Of a stretch of 33,466 nt of DNA, positions 1-7,961 are shown piece by piece. The notes beneath the pieces were generated by a model. The model saw nothing but the letters and a program-made list of their open reading frames with translations. It was not told the DNA's origin and searched no databases. How positions within the stretch are numbered: the first letter of the stretch is position 1; every line of letters begins with the position of its first letter. Source of the stretch: an uncultured Clostridia bacterium (GTDB lineage Bacteria; Bacillota; Clostridia; Christensenellales; DTU072). A program made the position numbers and the translations under genes. Location of the stretch: assembly GCA_944372665.1 (NCBI GenBank), contig CALVZV010000011.1, forward strand, positions 1-33,466, read 5' to 3'.

Positions 1-2
1 AC

Positions 3-50
3 TATTTCGGCGAAGACCTGGATTACCTTACGGGGCGCAAGGATTACTGA
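3..50 (+). CDS. 3' end of an unidentified protein (partial)
   Basis: The first bases read in one frame as the C-terminal peptide YFGEDLDYLTGRKDY followed by TGA. The frame is open to the window edge and the mix of charged and aromatic residues looks like a real protein end, but 15 residues are too few to assign a family. The neighbour, rsmI, converges on it from the minus strand, with about 56 bases between the two stops. No clear terminator hairpin with a T tract is visible in that gap. An alternative frame also stays open to base 58, so the call is tentative. Confidence 0.4.
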   Translation, partial: YFGEDLDYLTGRKDY

Positions 51-106
51 AATTTTAGCCAATCAACGTATCGGACGGCAATTCAGACGACACGATCGAT
101 TTTAGA

Positions 107-922
107 CTATCGCTTTTCGGAACAAAACCCGAGGGCGCGGCGGTAAAGAGTGTTTTTGTTTACGCCGTACAGTGCGGCGATTTCTTTTGCCGCCGAGGAA
201 GGGGAGACGCCGCTTTTCAGCAGATCTTCCAGCGCTTCGAAAGCGTCGGCATCGTTTGGGACGGTTTCGGCAGGTTCGGCTATGACGACAAATTCGCCGC
301 GGCGGTCGAAGTCCGGTATCTCGTCGTCTATGCGTATCACGCTTTCGTGTATCTTGGTCAGTTCTTTTACGACTGTTATCCGCCCGATACCGGTCTGCGC
401 TTTCAGTTCAGGCAATATCTTGTCGATGTCGTGCGGCGCAACGTAGACGGCAACGGGCATTTTAAACGACGGCATAAGCTCTAAAACGCGTTTTCTTTCA
501 CCGGCTTTATCCGGCAGAAAACCTAAAAATACGAAGCCCGTTTTGCATATTCCGGATACCGAAAATGCAGTAACTACGGCGCTGGGACCCGGCACGGATT
601 CGACGCGGAAACCTTTTGAAATACACTCGTTCACGACCGTCGCGCCGGGGTCTGAAACCGCGGGCATGCCCGCGTCGGACACCAAAGCCACGTTTTTGCC
701 GTCCGACAGTGCCTCGGTGATCTTGGCGGCACTCTCGCTTTCCTTTTCGCGGTAACAGCTTATGAGCGGCTTCGAAATGCCGTAGGCGTTTAATAGTATT
801 TTGGTGTGGCGGGTGTCCTCGCACGCTATCAGGTCGACGTTTTTCAGCGTGTCCAGCGCGCGCAAAGTTATGTCTTTAAGATTGCCTATCGGAGTTCCCA
901 CCACGTACAGTGTCGCGCTCAT
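107..922 (-). CDS. rsmI: 16S rRNA (cytidine-1402-2'-O)-methyltransferase RsmI
   Basis: RsmI uses S-adenosylmethionine to 2'-O-methylate C1402 of 16S rRNA in the decoding centre. The 271-residue product is full length for the family. It opens with the hallmark LYVVGTPIGNL, followed by ACEDTRHT (about residue 34), VSDAGMPAVSDPG (about 81) and VPGPSAV (about 109), which are tetrapyrrole-methylase-fold SAM-binding motifs. The start at 922 has an AAGGAG ribosome site about ten bases upstream. That site lies inside the 3' end of the TrmN6-like methyltransferase gene, which overlaps rsmI by 47 bases, so the two are co-transcribed and probably translationally coupled. Their pairing in Firmicutes is common. 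Confidence 0.95.
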   Translation of the reverse strand: MSATLYVVGTPIGNLKDITLRALDTLKNVDLIACEDTRHTKILLNAYGISKPLISCYREKESESAAKITEALSDGKNVALVSDAGMPAVSDPGATVVNECISKGFRVESVPGPSAVVTAFSVSGICKTGFVFLGFLPDKAGERKRVLELMPSFKMPVAVYVAPHDIDKILPELKAQTGIGRITVVKELTKIHESVIRIDDEIPDFDRRGEFVVIAEPAETVPNDADAFEALEDLLKSGVSPSSAAKEIAALYGVNKNTLYRRALGFCSEKR

Positions 923-1637
923 TGAAATACATTCTCCTTACAGTTTCCGTATAGCTGCCGTCCGCTTCGGTGATTATCAGAGGACGGGTGATCTTCACTC
1001 CGCTTTTGCCGTTCTTTATCCCGGTTACCAATACGGTGTCGACGTCCTTTTTCGCCGTGGGCTGAACGGGCGTTATGACCTTGGGCTCAATCAGATTCCG
1101 CCGCATGCCGTCAATCAGGTCGGTCAGGCGTTCCGACTTCAGCACCACAAAGAACTTGCCGCCGTATTTCAGCGCCTTTGCGGCGGTACTCACGACCTCG
1201 GCTACAGTTACGGCGACCTCAGACTTGCATATCTCGGTTTCGGTGGCGTCCGAGCCGTCGCCCGAATATGTCATATAAGGCGGATTGGAACAAACCACGT
1301 CGAAACGGCGTTCGGAAAAGTCGATCAGTTTCATGTCGCCTTCCAGTATTTCGACTCTGTCCGAAAGTGCGTTCAGCTCCACGGAACGCCGCGCCATATC
1401 GGCAAGTCGGGGCTGTATTTCCACTGCTGTGATGTGAGCTGCGCGCGTTTTTTTGGATAAAAGCAATGAAATAACGCCTGAACCTGCGCCCAACTCCAGT
1501 ATTCTGTCGCCTTTGGCGGCGCGCACGGTGTTGGCAAGCAGCACGGCGTCGGTAGTGAAAGCGTAACCGTCGGGGTGCTGAATGATTTTCAGCCCGTCGC
1601 ATTGAAGATCGAAAATTACTTCGCCGTTTTTAAGCAT
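876..1637 (-). CDS. TrmN6/YfiC-like tRNA (adenine-N6)-methyltransferase
   Basis: A Rossmann-fold SAM-dependent methyltransferase of 253 residues related to TrmN6, which methylates A37 of tRNA1(Val) in E. coli. The N-terminus has the family pattern KIIQHPDGYAFTTDAVLL (about residues 17-34). Motif I is ILELGAGSGVISLLL (about 46-60), and the catalytic N6-adenine motif NPPY lies near residue 120. The start at 1637 fits the usual family N-terminus. No Shine-Dalgarno sequence precedes it. Instead a TTGTTA-17-TATAAT promoter ends six bases before the ATG, so the mRNA is predicted to be leaderless. It is the promoter-proximal gene of a two-gene unit with rsmI. The exact tRNA target in this organism is inferred, not shown. 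Confidence 0.88.
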   Translation of the reverse strand: MLKNGEVIFDLQCDGLKIIQHPDGYAFTTDAVLLANTVRAAKGDRILELGAGSGVISLLLSKKTRAAHITAVEIQPRLADMARRSVELNALSDRVEILEGDMKLIDFSERRFDVVCSNPPYMTYSGDGSDATETEICKSEVAVTVAEVVSTAAKALKYGGKFFVVLKSERLTDLIDGMRRNLIEPKVITPVQPTAKKDVDTVLVTGIKNGKSGVKITRPLIITEADGSYTETVRRMYFNERDTVRGGNSDRQS

Positions 1638-1643
1638 AAATAG

Positions 1644-1672
1644 ATTATACAGCTATGAGATAATTTTAACAA
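1644..1672 (-). promoter_or_regulatory. Sigma-A promoter of the TrmN6-like gene, leaderless type
   Basis: On the minus strand TTGTTA (1672-1667), a 17-base spacer and a perfect TATAAT (1649-1644) stand exactly six bases before the ATG at 1637. The expected transcription start is the A of the start codon. No GGAGG-like site is present. Confidence 0.8.
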
Positions 1673-1692
1673 GCCGAAATCGGCGTTTTCGA

Positions 1693-1721
1693 TTTACTTT
1701 CACGTTAAAAGGTTGTATAAT
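1693..1721 (+). promoter_or_regulatory. Sigma-A promoter of the aldolase gene
   Basis: TTTACT (1693-1698), a 17-base spacer and TATAAT (1716-1721). The mRNA would begin near 1728 and carry a TTGGAGGA ribosome site before the ATG at 1751. It is divergent from the TrmN6-like promoter, with about 20 bases between the two -35 boxes. Confidence 0.8.
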
Positions 1722-1750
1722 ATAAAAAAATCCTAATTGGAGGAATAAAT

Positions 1751-2680
1751 ATGCCATTAGTAACCAGCAAAGAGATGTTCGAAAAAGCGTATGCGGGCGG
1801 TTATGCCATCGGCGCGTTCAACGTCAATAACATGGAAATCATTCAGGGCATCGTGGAAGCTGCCAAAGAAGAAAGGGCTCCGCTCATCCTTCAGGTCAGC
1901 TCGGGCGCCAGAAAATACGCCAACCCCACATATCTGACCAAGCTCGTCGAAGCGGCGGTCATAGATTCCGGACTTCCGATTTGTCTGCACCTCGATCACG
2001 GCGATTCTTTCGAACTGTGCAAAGACTGCGTGGATAAAGGCTTTACCTCCGTCATGATAGACGCGTCCTCGCACGCATTCTCCGACAATATCAAAATCAC
2101 CAAGAACGTCGTCGAATACGCACACGATCACGGCGTGGTCGTCGAAGCGGAACTCGGAAGACTGGCAGGCGTCGAGGACGACGTAAAAGTTTCCGCAGCG
2201 GACTCCAGCTATACCGATCCCGACCAGGTCCAGGAATTCGTCGAGAAGACGGGCGTCGATTCGCTTGCTATCGCTATCGGCACCAGCCACGGCGCGTTCA
2301 AGTTCAAGGGCGAGGCTAAACTCAGATTCGACATTCTGGAAGAAGTCGGCAAGCGCCTGCCCGGATTCCCGATCGTGTTGCACGGCGCCAGCAGCGTTCC
2401 GCAATACCTTGCCGAGGAGATCAACCGTTACGGCGGCAATATGCCCGGTGCCAAAGGCGTTCCGGAGGAAATGCTCAGAAAGGCTGCCGAAATGGCTGTC
2501 TGCAAGATCAACATCGACTCCGACCTCAGAATGGCTGTTACCGCTACGGTCAGAAAGTATTTCCACGACAATCCCTCGCACTTCGACCCCAGACAGTATT
2601 TGGGACCCGCGCGCGAGCGCGTAAAAGAAGTCGTCAAACACAAGATTCAGTACGTCCTGGGTTGCGGCGGCAAAGCTTGA
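1751..2680 (+). CDS. fba: Class II fructose-1,6-bisphosphate aldolase
   Basis: A zinc-dependent aldolase that splits fructose-1,6-bisphosphate into glyceraldehyde-3-phosphate and dihydroxyacetone phosphate in glycolysis and gluconeogenesis. The product is 309 residues, normal for the family. It carries the metal-ligand motif CLHLDHGD (about residues 79-86), the conserved AELGRLAGVEDD, a downstream TSHGAFK and the HGASS motif (about 220-224). NIDSDLR (about 256) is the phosphate-binding loop. The start is fixed by a GGAGGA ribosome site and the typical MPLVTSKEMFEKAYAGGYAIGAFN opening (given here in part). It stands alone between its own promoter and an intrinsic terminator. Confidence 0.96.
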   Translation: MPLVTSKEMFEKAYAGGYAIGAFNVNNMEIIQGIVEAAKEERAPLILQVSSGARKYANPTYLTKLVEAAVIDSGLPICLHLDHGDSFELCKDCVDKGFTSVMIDASSHAFSDNIKITKNVVEYAHDHGVVVEAELGRLAGVEDDVKVSAADSSYTDPDQVQEFVEKTGVDSLAIAIGTSHGAFKFKGEAKLRFDILEEVGKRLPGFPIVLHGASSVPQYLAEEINRYGGNMPGAKGVPEEMLRKAAEMAVCKINIDSDLRMAVTATVRKYFHDNPSHFDPRQYLGPARERVKEVVKHKIQYVLGCGGKA

Positions 2681-2745
2681 TTTTGTGTAATTTTATCCGC
2701 AAAGGATAGATCGCAGCGGATTTGTATAATCAACCGAATAATTAA

Positions 2746-2775
2746 AAGAGCGGCGTATCTTCGCCGTTCTTTTTT
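2746..2775 (+). terminator. Intrinsic terminator after fba
   Basis: A 10-bp stem (AAGAGCGGCG / CGCCGTTCTT, one G-T pair) with the loop TATCTT, followed by a run of T. It also lies at the convergent end of spmB on the other strand. Confidence 0.88.
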
Positions 2776-2805
2776 AAGCGGGAAATTCCGCGGATAAATA
2801 AACGT

Positions 2806-3309
2806 TCACATTATTCGGCATATCAGCGCCGCCGTGACCGCGCCCAGAAGACTTGCCGCCAGGGCGATGGCTACGGCTTTGCCGGACGCGGCGTGCGTTG
2901 TGCCGGAAAAATACACCGCGGCTATGTACATTACCGTGTCCGTCGAGCCCATGATGACCGACGCCGTCCTGGATATATAGGAATCGACGCCGTATTCAGT
3001 GTATATGCTTTGCAGTACTGCAAGGCTGCCGCTGCCGGTGAGAGGACGAAGTATTATCAGCTCCGATAGTTCACTCGGTATCCCAAGCAACTGAAATACG
3101 GGTGAAAGCGCGCGTCCGACAAATGCGGAAAGACCGCTTGAACGCATAAGCTCCATCAGCATGAACACTGCCGCGAGATAGGGCACGAGTTTGATCGTCA
3201 GTCCGACCGCTTCCCTGATCCCTTCGGTAAAGGAGTCGTAGACGTTGACTTTTTTTATTGCGCCGAACACGAATATCGCAAGCGTCAGCGCGGGAACGAA
3301 GTAAATCAT
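2806..3309 (-). CDS. spmB: Spore maturation protein B
   Basis: SpmB is a membrane protein with a nucleoside-recognition (Gate) domain. With SpmA it is needed for full dehydration of the spore core in Bacillus. This 167-residue product has four to five hydrophobic segments. It carries the conserved stretches LMELMRSSGL (about residues 51-60) and RPLTGSGSLAVL (about 88-99), then the STDTVMYIAAVYFS segment near residue 122. The start overlaps the spmA stop by four bases (ATGA), so the two are coupled. Its presence, with spmA and the SpoIIQ-like gene, argues that the organism forms endospores. Confidence 0.93.
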   Translation of the reverse strand: MIYFVPALTLAIFVFGAIKKVNVYDSFTEGIREAVGLTIKLVPYLAAVFMLMELMRSSGLSAFVGRALSPVFQLLGIPSELSELIILRPLTGSGSLAVLQSIYTEYGVDSYISRTASVIMGSTDTVMYIAAVYFSGTTHAASGKAVAIALAASLLGAVTAALICRIM

Positions 3310-3833
3310 TTCGCAAAGGCCTTGGTCAGCAAAAACGCCGCCAGAGTGGTGACCGCCGAAGCGATAAGCGACGGTAAGATTATGTCCGCAGCCGCCTGCA
3401 TCGAAGTTCTTACGGCGACTACGGTGGCGGGGATAAGCTGCAGCGAGGAGGAATTCAGCGTTACGAGCATGACGAGGTTTTTTGGGTCTTTCATCCCGGA
3501 GGCGGCTTTCAGTCCCTCCGGGGTCGCCGCGCCGCCCGCGCCGATCAGGTTTGCCGCGAAATTTGCCGAAACGTGCGTCAGCGTTTCGTCTGTTTCGCCC
3601 GGGAAAATGCGTTTCGTCAGCGGATCAAGCATTTTCTTGACGCTTTTCAGCGCTCCGCCGCGTTCCAGGATCTTTATCACCGAGAGCCAGAACGCGTAAC
3701 TGCAAAACAGTGTCACACTCAGTTTCAGCGAGTTTTCCGCGCCCTGCATAAAAGAGCCGAGTGCTCCCGGAGGGTTCGTGAACAGCAAAATTGCCAGCGA
3801 CAGCGTGCCGAGCACGACGAAAACGGCGTTCAT
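3306..3833 (-). CDS. spmA: Spore maturation protein A
   Basis: The partner of SpmB, 175 residues, multi-pass membrane protein with the Gate domain. It contains the family signature NLIGAGGAATPEGLKA (about residues 95-110) and the LNSSSLQLIPATVVAVR stretch (about 126-142). No Shine-Dalgarno sequence is seen before the ATG at 3833. The upstream minus strand reads CATAAAAAT six bases before the ATG. This resembles a sporulation (sigma-E) -10 element only loosely, and no convincing -35 was found. The gene is divergent from uxuA, with 81 bases between the two starts. Confidence 0.93.
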   Translation of the reverse strand: MNAVFVVLGTLSLAILLFTNPPGALGSFMQGAENSLKLSVTLFCSYAFWLSVIKILERGGALKSVKKMLDPLTKRIFPGETDETLTHVSANFAANLIGAGGAATPEGLKAASGMKDPKNLVMLVTLNSSSLQLIPATVVAVRTSMQAAADIILPSLIASAVTTLAAFLLTKAFAK

Positions 3834-3879
3834 ATATTAATTTTTATGATATTACGTATTGATAAATGTATATTTACTA

Positions 3880-3908
3880 TTGAAATTGTTTTGCGGGTAT
3901 GGTAAAAT
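3880..3908 (+). promoter_or_regulatory. Sigma-A promoter of uxuA, leaderless type
   Basis: TTGAAA (3880-3885), a 17-base spacer and TAAAAT (3903-3908). The -10 ends six bases before the uxuA ATG at 3915, with no ribosome site between. Transcription should start at or beside the start codon. Confidence 0.8.
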
Positions 3909-3914
3909 TTTCCT

Positions 3915-4955
3915 ATGAAAATGACGTTTCGCTGGTACGGTCCCAAGGATCCCGTAACTATTGACAAGATCAGACAAATACCCGTTATCGATTCCATAGT
4001 CAGTGCAGTTTACGACGTTCCCGCAGGGGAACTCTGGCCCGAGGAAAGCATTCGCTGCATCAGGAACGCCGCCGAAGGCGTAGGGCTGACTTTTGAAGTC
4101 GTGGAATCCGTTCCCGTGCACGAAGATATCAAACTCGGGGCAAAGACGCGCGACGGATACATCGCCAATTATGCCGAAAACCTCAGACGCCTTGCCGCCG
4201 AGGGAGTGAAGTGCGTATGCTATAACTTCATGCCCGTTTTCGACTGGCTGAGGAGCGAACTGAAATCCCGGCTTGTCGACGGCTCAAACGCGCTTGCATA
4301 CGACGAGGATACGGTTTTGAGGATGAATCCCGCGGAAAGCGAACTGTCGCTGCCCGGCTGGGACGAAAGCTACACGCGCGATCAGTTGAAAGGGCTGCTG
4401 AAACAGTACGAAAATATCGGTGAAAAAGAGCTTTTCGACAATTTGCGCTATTTCCTTGAGGCAGTCATACCCGTGGCGGAGGAATGCGGCATAAACATGG
4501 CTATCCATCCCGACGATCCTCCGTGGGGAATATTCGGATTGCCCAGGATCATCACCGACAAAGCCCGCCTGAAACGCTTTTTGGAGCTGTATCCGTCGGT
4601 CAACAACGGCGTGACTTTCTGTACGGGCAGTTTCGGGGCGTCTGCGGACAACGACCTGACGGAAATGATAGGCGTTGCCGAAGGCAGAATACATTTTGCG
4701 CATCTCAGAAACATAAAGATCGACGGCTACCGCCGTTTTCACGAAACGGGGCACCCGACCAGAGAAGGTTCCCTTGATATGCTAAAAATAGTGCGCGCGT
4801 TATTAAAGGGCGGATTCGACGGATACGTGCGTCCCGACCACGGCAGAATGATCTGGGGCGAAACCGGCAGACCCGGTTACGGGCTTTACGACAGGGCGCT
4901 CGGCGCGATGTATCTTTACGGATTGTTCGAAGCCGAGGGCGCCGTCTCGAAATAA
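3915..4955 (+). CDS. uxuA: D-mannonate dehydratase
   Basis: UxuA dehydrates D-mannonate to 2-keto-3-deoxygluconate in glucuronate breakdown. The 346-residue product is of the shorter Firmicute length. It begins with the canonical FRWYGPKDPV at residues 5-14, which fixes the start at 3915. It contains AIHPDDPPWGIFGLPRI (about residues 196-212), FCTGSFGA near 234, HLRN near 260 and RPDHGR near 306, which hold the expected metal and active-site residues. It is the first gene of a five-gene sugar operon. It has no Shine-Dalgarno site but a promoter set for a leaderless mRNA, whereas the next gene has a strong ribosome site. The other glucuronate genes uxaC and kdgK are not in the window. Confidence 0.95.
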   Translation: MKMTFRWYGPKDPVTIDKIRQIPVIDSIVSAVYDVPAGELWPEESIRCIRNAAEGVGLTFEVVESVPVHEDIKLGAKTRDGYIANYAENLRRLAAEGVKCVCYNFMPVFDWLRSELKSRLVDGSNALAYDEDTVLRMNPAESELSLPGWDESYTRDQLKGLLKQYENIGEKELFDNLRYFLEAVIPVAEECGINMAIHPDDPPWGIFGLPRIITDKARLKRFLELYPSVNNGVTFCTGSFGASADNDLTEMIGVAEGRIHFAHLRNIKIDGYRRFHETGHPTREGSLDMLKIVRALLKGGFDGYVRPDHGRMIWGETGRPGYGLYDRALGAMYLYGLFEAEGAVSK

Positions 4956-4968
4956 GGAGAGGATATAA

Positions 4969-5817
4969 ATGAAGCGTTACAACATCGATCTGAGCGACAA
5001 AAAAATAGCCGTTACCGGCGCGGCGGGGGCGATATGTTCCTCGTTTGCCAAAGAACTTGCGAAAACCGGCGCGGAGATCGCGCTGATAGACATCAACCTC
5101 GAGGGCGCCGAAAAGGTCGCCTGCGAAATAGTCGCCGCCGGCGGCAAAGCCAAGGCGTACCGCGCGGACGTCCTTAACAGGACGAGCCTTGAGGAATGCC
5201 GCGAGCGCATACGTTCGGATATGGGTGCCGTCAACATGCTTATCAACGGCGCGGGCGGCAACAATCCCAAAGCCACCACCGACAAGGAGATATACGAAAA
5301 AGGCGACGCCGCGAGAGAGGGTTTAAAAAGCTTTTTTGACCTCGAAAGCAGCGCCATAGCCAGGCTTTTCGATCTTAACTTCACTTCGATACTGCTGACT
5401 ACGCAGGTGTTTTCGGAAGATATGGCTGAATGCGGCGGCGGCAACATAATAAACATCAGCAGCATGAACGCGTTCAGACCGCTGACCAAGATCCCCGCCT
5501 ATAGTGCCGCAAAGGCCGCGGTTTCCAATTTTACCGAATGGCTGGCGGTGCATTTCGCGGGCGTCGGCATTCGCGTCAACGCGATAGCTCCCGGGTTTTT
5601 CGTGGGCAACCAGAACAGGGCGCTGCTGTATAACGAAAAGGGCGAACTCACTGCGCGTTCGCACAAGATCATTTCCCACACTCCGATGGGTAGATTCGGG
5701 GAGCTGGACGAATTGACAGGCACGCTTTTATGGCTTGCCGACGACGAATTCAGCGGATTCGTGACGGGCATAGTAGTGCCGGTAGACGGAGGATTTTCTG
5801 CATATTCCGGCGTATAA
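4969..5817 (+). CDS. SDR-family D-mannonate oxidoreductase (UxuB-type function)
   Basis: A short-chain dehydrogenase of 282 residues, most like the SDR enzymes that stand in for UxuB and interconvert fructuronate and mannonate with NAD(H). The cofactor loop is VTGAAGAICSSFA (about residues 15-27). The loop ends AIC rather than the usual GIG. Catalytic residues lie in NIINISSMNAF (Ser) and the YSAAK motif near residue 179. The C-terminal VVPVDGGFSAYSGV is typical of the mannonate group. It starts 13 bases after the uxuA stop with an AAGGAGAGG ribosome site. The substrate is inferred from the uxuA context and family resemblance. Confidence 0.85.
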   Translation: MKRYNIDLSDKKIAVTGAAGAICSSFAKELAKTGAEIALIDINLEGAEKVACEIVAAGGKAKAYRADVLNRTSLEECRERIRSDMGAVNMLINGAGGNNPKATTDKEIYEKGDAAREGLKSFFDLESSAIARLFDLNFTSILLTTQVFSEDMAECGGGNIINISSMNAFRPLTKIPAYSAAKAAVSNFTEWLAVHFAGVGIRVNAIAPGFFVGNQNRALLYNEKGELTARSHKIISHTPMGRFGELDELTGTLLWLADDEFSGFVTGIVVPVDGGFSAYSGV

Positions 5818-5859
5818 CGCAAAAACCATAAATTTAATTTCTACAAACGGGAGGACGGT

Positions 5860-6792
5860 ATGAAAGTTTCAATTTCCGGGTTTTACGACGAGGTCAGCTC
5901 GAACCTGGACGAGCAGATAGCCCTGGTCAGGGAGCTGGGCGAAAAATATATTTGTCCCAGACGCATAGACGGCAAGAACATCGCGGATTATACCGCCGAG
6001 GAATTTGCGGCGAAAATAAAGCCGCGCCTTGACGCGGCGGGCATAGGTTTCAGCTCAATAGGGTCGCCTATAGGTAAGGTGAACGTCAACGACGAGGAAG
6101 GTTTCAACAGACAGCTCAATCAGCTTAAGGAGCTCGTAGGCATCGCGGCTTCGATGAACTGCAAATACATACGTATTTTCAGCTTTTTCATTCCCAAGGG
6201 CGCCGATTATTCCAAATACCGCGATACCGTTATGGAAAAGTTAAAAAAATTCGTCGAATGCGTCGAGGGCACCGACGTCGTGCTGTTGCACGAGAACGAA
6301 AAGGGGATCTACGGCGACGTCGCGGACAGAGTTATCGACATTTACGAAACCGTAAACAGCCCCAAACTTAAACTCGCCTACGACGCGTCCAACTTCATTC
6401 AGGTGGGTGAAAACCCGGACGAGGCATTCGACAAGCTGAAAGACCGCGTCGTGTATTACCACATCAAGGACTGCGACAAGGCGACAAGAGTGGAAGTCCC
6501 GATGGGACTCGGCGCCACCGATTACAAAAAGATCTTCGACGAACTCGAAGCCGAAAACTACGAAGGCTTCATGACGCTGGAACCGCATACGGCCAAGTAT
6601 GCCGTGGGCAGGAAATACGTGTATTTCGTGCCGTTCGCGCGGTTTATCGTTCCCGATTTTTATAAGGCGTTCCGTTATATCGACGAGAAACTCGGCAACA
6701 CCAAGACCACCAAAGTCACCAGAAAGGACGTTTTCGTCCTGCAGTATAAAAATCTCAAAAAATTCATAGAAGAGGCGGGCAAGAGAGCATGA
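5860..6792 (+). CDS. Sugar phosphate isomerase/epimerase-like TIM barrel protein
   Basis: A 310-residue protein of the xylose-isomerase-like TIM barrel (AP endonuclease 2) superfamily. Candidate divalent-metal ligands sit in the usual strand ends: the glutamate of LLHENEKGIYGD (about residue 146), the aspartate of LAYDASNFIQ, the histidine of YYHIKDCD and the glutamate of MTLEPHTAKY (about residue 242). The start has a GGGAGGA ribosome site. It sits in a predicted sugar-acid operon and its stop overlaps the next start by four bases, so it very likely shares a pathway with the dehydrogenase downstream. Substrate unknown. It could act on a keto sugar or inositol-like intermediate. Confidence 0.85.
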   Translation: MKVSISGFYDEVSSNLDEQIALVRELGEKYICPRRIDGKNIADYTAEEFAAKIKPRLDAAGIGFSSIGSPIGKVNVNDEEGFNRQLNQLKELVGIAASMNCKYIRIFSFFIPKGADYSKYRDTVMEKLKKFVECVEGTDVVLLHENEKGIYGDVADRVIDIYETVNSPKLKLAYDASNFIQVGENPDEAFDKLKDRVVYYHIKDCDKATRVEVPMGLGATDYKKIFDELEAENYEGFMTLEPHTAKYAVGRKYVYFVPFARFIVPDFYKAFRYIDEKLGNTKTTKVTRKDVFVLQYKNLKKFIEEAGKRA

Positions 6793-7952
6793 ATAAAGTA
6801 AGATTCGGTATTATCGGTATCGGCAAAATGGGTTCGCAGCATTGTCTGCGTTTCACCCACGGACTAATCAAGAACGGCACGCTGACGGCGGTTTGCGATA
6901 TTTCGCCGGACAGGAAAAAATGGGCAGAGGAAAAACTTGCTCCCAAGGGCGTCGAGTTTTTCGACGACTATAAATCGCTTATCGATTCGGGAAAAGTAGA
7001 CGCGGTCCTGATCGCTACTCCGCACTACCTGCACCCCGTCATCGCCATTTACGCGCTGGAAAAAGGACTTCACACTCTTATCGAAAAGCCCGCGGGCGTT
7101 TATACAAAAGCCGTCCGCGAAATGAACGAAGTCGCGGCGACCAAACCCGAACTCGTGTTCGGGATAATGTACAACCAGCGCACCAACAAGCTATACCGTT
7201 TCGCAAAGGAACTCGTCGAAAGCGGCAGACTGGGTAAGATCAAGCGTATCAACTGGATAATCACCAACTGGTACCGTCCCCAGGCGTATTACGACCAGGG
7301 CGGCTGGAGAGGCACCTGGGCGGGAGAAGGCGGCGGAGTGCTGATAAACCAGTGTCCGCACCAGCTTGACCTGTTCCAATGGCTGGGCGGCATGCCGGTC
7401 AGCGTCAGAGCGCACGCGGAGATAGGCAAGAACCGCAACATCAACGTCGAGAACGACGTCACGGCGTTTATGGAGTACGCTGACGGCGCCACGGGCGTGT
7501 TCATCACGTCAACGCACGACTTTCCCGGCACCAACCGTCTGGAGATAGACGCCGACAAGGGCAAACTGGTGATAGAAGGCGGCAAACTGACGTTTACGGA
7601 GCTCGCCGTCAGCGAAACCGAATTCAACGCGACCAACAAAAAGTTCATGCCGCGCATCCCCTCTAAAAAAATCAGAAAGAGCATCAGTCTCATAGGTCAG
7701 GCAAAGATGTTCTTTTTCGAACAGCATACGGGTATAATCAACAATTTCATATCCGCGATACTGTTCGGGACCCCGCTGATAGCGCCCGGAGCGGAAGGCA
7801 TCAACGGACTGACGGTTTCCAACGCCATCCACCTTTCGGCTTGGACGGGCGAGAAGGTAACTTTGCCTATTGACGAGGAAAAATACATTGAGGAACTGGA
7901 AAAACGTAAGGCGGAAGAAAAATTAAATTCTAAAAAACAGGCGAATGCCTAA
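6789..7952 (+). CDS. Gfo/Idh/MocA-family oxidoreductase
   Basis: An NAD(P)-dependent dehydrogenase of 387 residues. The N-terminal Rossmann fold shows FGIIGIGKMGSQH (residues 6-18). The family lysine lies in LIEKPAG near residue 100. The substrate-side motif GGVLINQCPHQLDLFQWLGG lies at about 180-199 and holds the usual catalytic histidine. The gene starts inside the preceding stop (ATGA), indicating translational coupling with the TIM barrel protein. The C-terminal 25 residues are lysine and glutamate rich. In this family substrates range over inositols, glucose, glycosides and amino sugars, and none can be picked from sequence alone. Glycoside oxidation would fit the neighbouring glucosidase. 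Confidence 0.88.
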   Translation: MNKVRFGIIGIGKMGSQHCLRFTHGLIKNGTLTAVCDISPDRKKWAEEKLAPKGVEFFDDYKSLIDSGKVDAVLIATPHYLHPVIAIYALEKGLHTLIEKPAGVYTKAVREMNEVAATKPELVFGIMYNQRTNKLYRFAKELVESGRLGKIKRINWIITNWYRPQAYYDQGGWRGTWAGEGGGVLINQCPHQLDLFQWLGGMPVSVRAHAEIGKNRNINVENDVTAFMEYADGATGVFITSTHDFPGTNRLEIDADKGKLVIEGGKLTFTELAVSETEFNATNKKFMPRIPSKKIRKSISLIGQAKMFFFEQHTGIINNFISAILFGTPLIAPGAEGINGLTVSNAIHLSAWTGEKVTLPIDEEKYIEELEKRKAEEKLNSKKQANA

Positions 7953-7961
7953 AGGAGCAGT

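Noticed and set aside
2725..2730. TATAAT after the fba stop as a promoter
   Set aside because: No -35 at suitable distance, and it would lead straight into the fba terminator with a convergent gene beyond.
3834..3848. spmA as a further leaderless gene driven by a sporulation sigma factor
   Set aside because: CATAAAAAT does stand six bases from the ATG and no SD is present, but the match to sigma-E is partial and no -35 is found. Too weak to count with the four clear cases.
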